64,000 bases of DNA, from positions 3,358,001 to 3,422,000 of the forward strand of contig OX365949.1 in assembly GCA_947247005.1 (NCBI GenBank), given 5' to 3'. Positions within the stretch are counted from its first letter, which is position 1. Each line of letters begins with the position of its first letter. The translations under genes and the position numbers were made by a program. Under the pieces are notes generated by a model. The model was not told the DNA's origin, did not search any database, and was given only the letters and a program-made list of their open reading frames with translations. This document shows positions 55,336-64,000 of this stretch, piece after piece. The DNA is from Spisula solida. Taxonomy: Eukaryota; Mollusca; Bivalvia; Venerida; Mactridae.

Positions 55336-55999
55336 ATATAACACGTGACCGCACCACTGGCGAATTATTTCCTAATATGTTAGGCCAACTTCATATAATG
55401 TTTTGTGACCATGTCGCATTCAATACGTATATGTTGCGCGTGAGTTTTATAAATGGACGAGACTAAATAAATAAAAGATCACAAAAAAAAGGCCAGGTAA
55501 ATTACGGTAATATTCAGGGTGAATAGTGATAAATGTGCCTAATTTGTAAGGCATTGAAGAAAATATAATTTATTTTGACAATAAAGATACATGTAAGCGT
55601 AAATTTCGACATTCAAACAGAACGAAACAAAACTTGACATAGATTCAATTCTGTAGGAATTTATGTTGTCTTCGTGAAGTCAGTGGATACAAGAACGGAT
55701 ATTTTGATACCAAGAAATCGAATTTTTTATATCAAGAATTAATTTGTTGAGATCAGGAAATGCATTTCTTGAAGTCGATTACATACAAAGTGGTGATAAT
55801 AGATTTAGTCTATGAAAAACCAAGTGTCACAGGCATGTTTTAAATACATTATTACATTTAAAAAGCATTTCCATGTTGTTAATTTAATTGAGTATAATAA
55901 CGGCTTTCAGACATATCACGGTGAACTAACATTTGTTTTAGTTGGCCAACTAATATTTTGGTAGTTTAATCCCCCGGTAGCGTGTACAAACATCGCTTA
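55336..55999. other. Sequence between two inverted MITEs; no gene
   Basis: AT-rich. It may simply lie between two independent insertions or be the interior of a larger element. Confidence 0.4.
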
Positions 56000-56115
56000 C
56001 CGTTAGATAAACCACAGGTGGTGGTATAGATTTTTACCATTATAGTTTTTTGGTAGCCTATATAATACGAACTACCAATGATGAAAACTATGCGGCCACC
56101 TATGGTTTGTTTAAA
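56000..56115 (-). mobile_element. Small MITE (family D), copy 2, inverted
   Basis: gttagataaaccacaggtgg to ggccacctatggtttgttta; the reverse complement aligns with copy 1 over its length. Confidence 0.75.
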
Positions 56116-57608
56116 ATGTTACTCAGGATTTTCTTCCCTAAACGCACGGGTAATTATAGACTGTCAGTCAGTTGGATATTCTTAAATTTTTTTCAGATGA
56201 CCCCCTCAACATAATCCGTTAATCAGGTTTATGTTTCAGTTTCCGTTTACATCGGTTTAAGCTCGTACATGTCCATTAGTAACTGACCGATTTACAGGCA
56301 CGCGAATCTCGCGCTTCTTGTGGTTATAATAAGCCCAAAGACAGAAATACTTTTATGAAACACAGTTGTAACATAAACAATGGGGATAACGTATAGAACG
56401 GAAGTGATACCCCTGACGGTTTTTCGAGTGTAAATTTCGTCGCTTCGGTAAGTAAATCTTGATTTTTCTTTGTTTTGTAGGACGCTTTCAATGAAATCAC
56501 CTAGCCCACCGTACCCGGCCCTATGGATACTTGCAGACCCAAGCCCATTTTCCCTTCAAATACCTGTGATTAAGGAGAACATTCGATTCTAGTGCGGTTT
56601 TGGTTACTGCACCCCTGACGACCCGTCTACATTTTTTCCAATTTCTGCCGATTTGCATGGTTTGTTGCTGTTTTATGGGGCCAACTTCATTGTTTACCTT
56701 ATTCTATGTATGCATTTTGCAAAATTAGTTCGATGCAGTCAGGTTATGAGGCAGAATAGACGAAAGAACCACTATGATACCCCTGACGGTTGCTGTCCCT
56801 CACTGATACCCCTGACGCCTCAAAATACTATAATGTTGTAATACGATGTCGGTCAGCTCTGTACATGTTCAACCACTAAAAAATAAAGATTCTAATCAAT
56901 ACAGTTATTGCGTAAATACATGAAGAACTTGATAAACAATTCCAATAGACAAACACAGTTGCAAACATAGATTTGGAATCGTACAGCAAGACAAGTTGTT
57001 TGAGCTATAACAATTCATATCACAAATTATTATAAAGGAGTCCGTATTAATTTATTTATTAATCTTACATTTCGACGGCTCATTGTTGAATATTGGAACC
57101 AACGTAAATGGGTTGTTATTAAGCTGCTGTTTGCTGTGTGGGTGCCTTGATACTTCAGTAAGTACTACTTAGGAAGCTCCACCAATCTAAACGAAATGCT
57201 TGTTCATAATAGGCAATATTTGACAAGCATTTTTATAAATTAATTGTGATATATCGTTGTTTCGCATCGAATTGTGTTATAACTTATGTGAATATTCAGA
57301 CTTAATAATTCAGATCACCTCACGATGTGACGCGGACATTATTTTATACACGCGTTCGTTTCAATTCAAATATGACATTGTATTACTTCATGACATGTAC
57401 TTGTATTACATTTCTTATTCTTCTTTCTTTGAACGCTTTACTTATTACTTACATTTCTATTTATTTACATCCAGTTCTTGTTTACTTTGACCAGTAACCA
57501 CCCATCAAATTAAAGTCAAGTGTGACTGACATGATGTAAATTATAGAATGATGTAGTTTAACTTATACAGCAGATTAATATATTGTGATCTGAGGTACCT
57601 TGTACTGC

Positions 57609-58727
57609 CCTGCATTCAACGAAGCATTATGTGAGGGGTGTTACGTACCTATGTCGTACCTGCCCTGCGTTCAAGGAAAGTTACCTGTAAACATGTTAAA
57701 AATCAGGGTTTTTTGTCGCTATAATTATGGGTGGCATGGTGGTCGAGTGGATAACGCCATTGACTACTGATCGAGAGGTCCCTGGTTCGAATTTCGGCCG
57801 GGACACTTGGTCATTTCTGGAACGCTTTTCAGTGTTTCCCACCCAACTAGAGATGAACTGGTTGGAAACCCAGAGGTAGTCTCGCGTGTATCGGTGCTAT
57901 ACATCGGGCACGTTAAAGAACCAGGGAGTCTATTCGGAACGAGCTAGGGTAACGCACCCGGATTCCTTGTATCACAACTCTTTCTTCTACTCGCTGTCCC
58001 TTCAGCAAAAAACAGGACCCCATTGGAAATAAGTGCTTGCACTTTCATGGGTTATCCTTGACCGAAAGGCCTAAATAATTACATATACACATACACATAA
58101 TCCTTCGCTGTACGCTTCGTTTGCGGCAAACAATTTGAAAGTATAAGTCCCCGTTTTTTTCGTTCTCAGTTTTGAAATATGTACGCATGCACGGGTTTTG
58201 CTATTCATATTCTTTTGTTTGCCTCTGTCCGCCATTTTGTTTAATTACACCAATACACGCACACCACCTCAGGATATGGTTATTGTTCAACGAATAACAG
58301 GTACGTACCAGGTAAAAACGTGCGTCACTTTATTTTTTCCTTGAACGCAGGGCTGTTAATCATTGAACGTTATGTTAAAAAAACCTGTTCGTCACGTGAG
58401 CGAAGTTTGGCTAACCATATCCGGAGGTGGTATACCTAAATTGGTAAATTTTAACAAAATGGCGGACAGAGGCAAACAAAACAATGGCAATAATGCAACC
58501 CATGCATCCGTACATATATCGAAATGCCCTGCGTTCAACGAAGAATTACGTGACGCTCGTTTTGACACGTTATTCTTCGTTGGACGCAGGGTGGTCGAGA
58601 AGGGAAAAAACGGAGATTTATACTTTCAATGTGTTTGTCGCAAACGAAGCGTACAACCAAGGATTGTAACGACAAAACCCTCTTTTTTTAACATGTTTGC
58701 AGGTAACATTCCTTGAACGCAGGGATG
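57609..58727. repeat. Palindrome cluster with ccctgcgttcaa ends
   Basis: The terminus ccctgc(g/a)ttcaa or its inverse occurs six times (57609, 57664, 58352, 58529, 58586 and 58712). One pair (58529-58595) is a compact palindrome. Larger arms pair around 58.3 kb: 57664-57720 plus 58099-58250 pair with 58440-58725 (gtttgcctctgtccgccatt and its complement). The ORF 58363-58716 is a product of this symmetry, not a gene. Confidence 0.8.
57729..58098 (+). repeat. tRNA-derived SINE (copy 2)
   Basis: Starts ggtggcatggtggtcgagtg, with B-box-like ggttcgaattt. The central block gtgtatcggtgctatacatc is shared with the SINE at 54555. The tail aggaccccattggaaataag matches the reversed SINE at 1165. It interrupts the left arm of the palindrome, and ataat on both sides looks like its target duplication. 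Confidence 0.88.
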
Positions 58728-59944
58728 TTTTGTTATGCTTGTTCAAGTGAATTACACAAGTTAATAACATTATTTAATGTTTGCTTATCGTTCGTGTAAT
58801 TATATATTAAGCGGAAACTAGCAGGCACTACTCGGTATCATTTCCGGGTCGCGGAAACTTGTGACAGTTCACTCAATAGCCATCGATCCAGAAACAAGCA
58901 ATTCAGACGTTGCAGGTATCGATGCATGTCAACAAACTCTTTAAATTGACATACCTTTCTATGTCTGAAGTATGCTTATTTACATGTGCGTTTGATTTGA
59001 ACGATCAACGCTGTGTTTGCTATAAACCGGTGTAGTTGTGAACGTAATGTACATGTGTAGAATACCACCAAACTCCTGGCAGTAGCTCACTACCTTAGTC
59101 CTTACTTAAGTATAGAAGAAAATATAAATAAATCCGTAAACTAGTTCCTTGCGTACTTATAGTTCTAAATAGTAAATCGGCTTTCAAAAATAATGTTAAT
59201 ATTAAAAAATAAATTCAGTTTATACTTCTTCAAACCCCATAGCCAATCAAAATGGGTCGCTTTCGATTTCTGTTGATATTTTATATTGCCAGTCTTTGTT
59301 TTGCCTGTGTCTGATTATATTATAACGTCTATTTTATCAATAAAACAATGCGTAGGAACTTCTTTTAACGGTTTCTTCTACATTGGTAGAGAAGTGCCAG
59401 AACTATGAGTTCTTCATGTTTTTACGCAATTGATTAGAATCTTGATTTTTTAGTGGTTGATCATGTACAGAGCCGACCGTCTCGTATTACAACATTATAG
59501 TATTTTGAGGCGTCAGGGGTATCAGTGAGGGACAGCAACCGTCAGGGGTATCATAGTGGTTCTTTCGTCTATTCTGCCTCATAACCTGATTGCATCGAAC
59601 TAATTTTGCAAAATGCATACATAGAATAAGGTAAACAATGAAGTTGGCCCCATAAAACAGCAACACACCATGCAAATCGGCAGAAATTGGAAAAAATGTA
59701 GACGGGTCGTCAGGGGTGCAGTAACCAAAACCGCACTAGAATCGAATGTTCTCCTTAATCACAGGTATTTGAAGGGAAAATGGGCTTGGGTCTGCAAGTA
59801 TCCATAGGACCGGGTACGGTGGGCTAGGTGATTTCATTACAAAACAAAGAAAAATCAAGATTTACTTACCGAAGCGACGAACTTTACACTCGAAAACCCG
59901 TCAGGGGTATCACTTCTGTTCTATACGTTATCCCCATTGATAAA

Positions 59945-60464
59945 GTTTGGTAATCATAGATGTTATCAGAGCTACAGATAAGCTGCCAACTGGGGTAATT
60001 ACCCAATTTATTTTCTTAAAAACCCAATAGATTTTGAAAAAAGCAAAGACAATCTGAAATACCCAAATAGAAAATGATGTTATAGTGGAAAATTTTACAT
60101 AAGAGACCATTTACCCTAATAGTTTTGTTAAATACCCAATTAAAATTTGTCAAAACCCAAACACAATTGAAACTCTGGGGGTAAAATACCCAATGGACTA
60201 AAAGCTTATCTGTTGGTCTGTGCTATTCACAGACTTTAATACACGTGGACGAGTATGTTGATAAAAATGTGGACAAAATAAATACCCTTCGTAACAACCT
60301 TAGGACGTAACGCACAAAACATAATGTCAAACGTTTCTATGTGCATAATATACATACATGTACTGTTAGAAAGCATATACACTGACGAATCGAATGATAT
60401 AAGTTTCATGGAGACAACAAATTTTGAAATGGAAAATAGGCAAGAAAGATAAAGTTTGACTAAA
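59945..60464. other. acccaat-rich stretch; no gene
   Basis: The motif (t)acccaat/aacccaa recurs about eight times between 59997 and 60200. The rest shows nothing. Confidence 0.45.
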
Positions 60465-62055
60465 CAAGAGCTGTCCACGAACAGCGCGCTCCACTATTCA
60501 CAGCGCCATGCTAGGAAAGTGTAATCATTATATTTTATATTCAAAACAAAATGCTTCATATCAGCAGCAATACCCTCTGCGGTGTAGAGGTTGGGGCTTC
60601 TAATTTAAAAAAAGGAAGATAATTTGGACAAAATGGAGGACAGTTACCTAATCATGTATAGGTCCTCTGGGTCATGAAAGTGAACAAATAAGAATTTCTA
60701 AGTCCAAAAGGTGGCGTAATTTCAACAAAATGCTAAATAGAATAGTTATCTACTCCTGTGTAGGGGCTGGTTCATGATGGTGAACAAGTATAGAAAGTAT
60801 CAAAGCAATGTATCAATGCACTTTGAAGATATAAGAGGGTAAAAAACCTGTACCTAAACTTTAATATTTGCATTTCCAAGTCCAAAAGGGAGCATAATTT
60901 CAACAAAATGCTTGAAAGAGTAACCTACCAACCCATGTGTAGGGATTGAGGGCATGATGTCACCGTGAACAAGTGTGCAAAGCGATATGTGAATGCACTT
61001 TGAAAATATGTGGTGAAAAAACCTGTACCTAAACTTTAACATTTGCACGTGTAGAAAAATGGGGCATAATTTCACCAAAATGCTTGATAGAGAGTTACCT
61101 ACTCTAGCGTATTGGTTGGTATTATGATGGCAAACAAGTATGCAAAGTATGAAAGCTATATCTTAAGGACTTTAAAAATACACTCATTAAAAGTTATAAG
61201 TACACCAACACAGTAAATACGATACATGCAAATGGTGTATATCATTTTGCTTCTAGCTTGATATATTACACAATATAGATCTACAACATGTATGCTATTA
61301 TGTTTATTTTACAGTTATTATGTTTAAACATGTTAGGAATTGTTAGAACCTACAAACTTTAAGTGGAGGTTGTTCATCACCAGTAGATGACCCCCATTGA
61401 TTTTGAGGTCGCTATGGTTCAAGGTCAAAATTACCGTGACCTTCGAATACACAACGATTTCTGATCCACAACGTAAGAACGGTGGGTCGTAAGATCGTAA
61501 AACTTCAGACTGGTTGCTGATTATCAAGAGACGACTTTTGCAAATGTGTAGGTCAATATGTCAAGGTCAAGGTCGGGATGGCCTTAAGTATACATGGCTA
61601 TTATGTTGTCATGAGACATGCATATTTTACAAACGTCTCTAGTTCTTTCTGTATTCAGAGTTCTTCAGATTTTATGTTTTTTGAGTTTCGGTATTGCTGG
61701 ACAATGTGTAATCAACATTTCAAGACTATTGTACAATACACAGTGTTGTGCACGTGCATTTTTCTGAATTTGGAGAACTCACGGATCACTGCTTACACCA
61801 AGCCAAATACAAATATCCAATTATTGGATATTGTTGTTATACTACTCACATGAAAACAAGCAAACAATTAATAAGCCATCATGTATAATAAAAAAGATAC
61901 AAGCGTAACAAGTTGGTGTACTTATAACATTTAATGAGTGTATATAAGGTTTTTTGTAAAAAACCTGTACCTAAACTTTGACATAAGCATTATGCCGACG
62001 CCGACGCTCAGGTGACTGCAATAGCTCCCCTTATTCTATGAATAGTGGAGCAAAT
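60465..62055 (+). mobile_element. Tandem-repeat element with inverted ends, split by insertion
   Basis: Ends gcgctccactattcacag (about 60485) and tatgaatagtggagc (about 62037) are inverted. Inside are about four units of 170-190 bp (ccaaaag.g.gcataatttca, aaaatgctt, aaaacctgtacctaaacttt). The last unit is interrupted at 61181-61940. The design is common in bivalve genomes. Confidence 0.8.
61181..61940. mobile_element. TA-flanked TIR element, 760 bp, nested
   Basis: Ends of 29 bp match at 28 positions (cactcattaaaagttataag and its complement), with TA on both sides (61179-61180 and 61941-61942). Removing it with one TA rejoins the host repeat unit (tttaaaaata to taaggttttttgt), which then aligns to its neighbours. 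No transposase. Confidence 0.92.
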
Positions 62056-62202
62056 AAAAATGACGTGCCGCAACGTTGCGTTTTTGCATGAGAAATATTT
62101 ACATGGTATTCATGCGATAATTTTAAAACTCTTCATCCTAAAGAGAACAACTGAAGAAAAGAATAACAGAATATGTTTGTATTGATGTTTACAAACGTAT
62201 TT

Positions 62203-63062
62203 TAATCCCCCGCCACGAAGTGGAAGGGGATTATAGGAATGGTCACCGTCCGTGCGTGCGTGTGTGCGTCCGTCCGTAACAAAATCGTGTCCGCTCTTCA
62301 ACTTTTTAATGCTTTGGCCAAAATTGCATGAAACTCATACCAAATGTGCAACTAATAAAGACGACGTGCAGAACCCGCATTCCAACCATGCCGGTTCAAT
62401 GTCAAGGTGACAATTTACAGTCAAAGGTTTGAATCTTACATTTCGTGTCCGTTACACAACTTTTTAATGCCTGGGCAAAATTGCATGAAACTCATACCAA
62501 ATGTGTAACTAATAAAGAGGCCGTGCAGAACCAATATCCCAACTATGCCGGTTCAAGGTCATGGTCACAATTCAAGGTCAAAGATTTGAATCTTACATTC
62601 GTGTCCATTACATGCCGTCAAGGTCAAAGATTTGAATCTTACATTCGTGTCCGTTACCTGACGTTTTAATGCCTTGGCCGAATTGGATGAAATTCATACC
62701 AAATGTGTAACTAATAAAGACGACGTGCATAAACCATATCCCAACCATGCCGGTTCAAGGTCAAGATTTAAGGTCAAAAGTTTGAATCTTGCATTCCATG
62801 TCCACTCCTTAACCTTTTAATGCCTGGGCCGAATTGCATGAAACTCATACCAAATGTGTAGCTAATAAAGATGGCATACATAACCCGCATTCCAACCATG
62901 CCGGTTCAAGGGCAAGGTCACAGTTAAAAGGTCAAATGTTTAAACCTTTTATTTCCCATCCGCTCCTTAAGTTTTAACGCCTGTGCCAAATTGCATGAAC
63001 TCAAAGCAAATGTGTAACTTTTTGGACAATTTCACTGTTCATTAATGCGGCGGGGATTATAG
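62203..63062 (+). mobile_element. Minisatellite-bearing repeat element (copy 2)
   Basis: Ends taatcccccgccacgaagtg and aatgcggcggggattatag. Inside are about five units of 150-170 bp (gaattgcatgaaactcatac, caaatgtgtaactaataaag, atgccggttcaaggtca). It is the reverse-orientation sister of 4482-5270, without the cataagcaaca cassette. Confidence 0.88.
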
Positions 63063-63550
63063 CCGTCTTTTGGACTGCCTTGTTTATTTTGAAATTGGAG
63101 ACATACTCCGCGAATGGCGTTACTTTTCATTTCTTAACAGATTTTCCGAAACGTGTCACAAAATTATTTATAACGTTGAAAAATTAAAACAGTCAAATAC
63201 GGCGATTATGTTATATCATTTATTGCAAAGGAATTCACAAAAGAAAAATATCTTAGAATACGTTTTCATTGTTGTTTACAATAAGGAAAGGTCGTGGGTT
63301 GAGAAAGAAACAACCCACGTCTTTCCCTTACAAACTCCACAACGCACAACTAAAAAATTGTGATGAAGCAACATATTTAGGCGAAACAATTTCGAAAGAT
63401 CTCAAGTTGGTCCAAACACATAAATGAGATAATATCTAAAGCAACTTCCTCTCCGCTTCATACAACGTATCGTAAAAACTACCAAACCAGAGCCTTCACA
63501 GACAGGGTATGATCCCTGTGGGGCGTTTGTCACAGAAAAAATGCTAAGTA
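63063..63550. other. No gene recognised
   Basis: The 97-codon ORF at 63070-63363 has no family resemblance; a 12-bp inverted pair (gtgggttgagaaagaaac-aacccac) lies near 63294-63317. Confidence 0.35.
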
Positions 63551-63554
63551 AATA

Positions 63555-64000
63555 TGTTATTATTCTTTGCCACTGCACTGTAATAATAAGATTTATTTAT
63601 CTATGAATTTTCAAATTTAAATATCCAAATCTGTTTGAGTTATGGCCTGGACAAGAATTAAGTATGAAAAAATACAAAGGGGAGCAACTCTAAAATAGGA
63701 ATAAAGAGTTATGGTTCTTAGGCACTGCACATGCTCTCAATGAGATCTATTCAGCTATGAAGTTTCAAATTGATATATCTAATACTGTTCAAGTTATGGC
63801 CCGGACAAGAATTAAGTATGAAAAATTACAAAGGGCCATTTATCCAAAAATATACCATCAAGAGTTATGGTTCCTCTGCACTGTACTTCCCCTCAATGCG
63901 GTCTATTCACCTATGAAGTTTCAAATTGATATCTCAAATACTGTTCAAATTATGGACTGGACAAGAATTAAGTATAAAAATTACAAAGGGGAATAACTAA
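63555..64000 (+). repeat. Tandem repeat of about 150 bp, runs off the window
   Basis: Units share ctatgaagtttcaaattgat, actgttcaagttatgg and acaagaattaagtatgaaaa. At least three units, the last cut by the window end. ORFs here are repeat-driven. Confidence 0.85.

Larger units (their letters stand above)
56378..59939. mobile_element. Long-TIR element, 3.56 kb, with 5-bp target duplication
   Basis: Arms 56378-56932 and 59406-59939 are inverted copies with few differences. Outer ends are caatggggataacgtatag and its complement. ATAAA flanks both sides (56373-56377 and 59940-59944). Each arm holds several copies of acccctgacg (56413, 56610, 56781 and 56806 in the left arm), a candidate transposase-binding motif. 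No transposase is encoded. The ORFs inside the arms (56653-56841 and its minus-strand twin) are the same repeat. The centre holds a palindrome cluster and a SINE. Confidence 0.88.

Noticed and set aside
58363..58716. 117-codon ORF
   Set aside because: It lies across a palindrome cluster and its codons mirror the non-coding arm.
56653..59675. Two nearly identical 62-codon ORFs on opposite strands
   Set aside because: They are the same sequence in the two inverted arms of a long-TIR element, with no protein family match.
62203..63062. CRISPR-like array (regular repeats with spacers)
   Set aside because: Units are long, degenerate and contiguous without constant-length spacers; they belong to an eukaryotic minisatellite-bearing element.

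Overview
The window looks like nuclear DNA of a marine invertebrate, most likely a bivalve mollusc. It is AT-rich and saturated with decayed and nested transposable elements: tRNA-headed SINEs, Ty3/gypsy, a full DIRS element, LINEs, mariner/Tigger/hAT/MULE-type remnants, long-TIR elements, and tandem-repeat elements with (a)ataatcccccgcc...cgaagtgg ends of a kind I associate with bivalve genomes. I see no convincing intact host gene. The species call is inference.

Layout. 0-8.4 kb: a 588-bp TIR element, a reversed SINE, a tRNA-like sequence, a broken Ty3/gypsy pol, a minisatellite-bearing element, a mariner-like remnant, and a possible LTR end. 8.7-20.2 kb: a Russian-doll cluster. Two LINE fragments lie end to end. 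The first is interrupted by two TA-flanked TIR elements (9085-10389 and 10462-10714). The second is split by a TTAA-flanked element (11888-19670), which itself carries a complete 6.1-kb LTR retroelement (12621-18709).

That LTR element is the most unusual item. It has 238-bp LTRs differing at 4 positions, a matching CATA target duplication, a primer-site-like sequence and a polypurine tract. It encodes a Gag with an N-terminal helix-hairpin-helix and a zinc knuckle, then an aspartic protease, then a linker, a zinc-finger-like motif and a TatD-family metal-dependent nuclease. There is no reverse transcriptase, RNase H or integrase.

20.3-24.3 kb: a GC-looped palindrome, a second copy of the mariner-containing block, and a 1.66-kb TIR element. 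24.3-29.8 kb: a Ty3/gypsy protease split by a nearly intact 4.9-kb DIRS retrotransposon on the minus strand. Its Gag and RT frames are separated by one in-frame TAG, and it has a tyrosine recombinase and a diagnostic internal complementary region. 30-38 kb: SANT/Myb-like fragments, two Tigger/pogo-like transposase copies (one with an 8 x 43-bp exon expansion), hammerhead-core-like motifs, a hAT tail and tandem repeats. 40-45 kb: an element with 449-bp inverted ends. 45-53 kb: a second copy of the first TIR element, transposase scraps, a 255-bp tandem duplication, and a MULE-like remnant. 54-60 kb: SINEs, paired MITEs, and a 3.56-kb long-TIR element holding a palindrome cluster. 60-64 kb: three tandem-repeat elements, one with a nested TIR insertion.

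All identifications come from reading the sequence and the translations. No database search or alignment was run.
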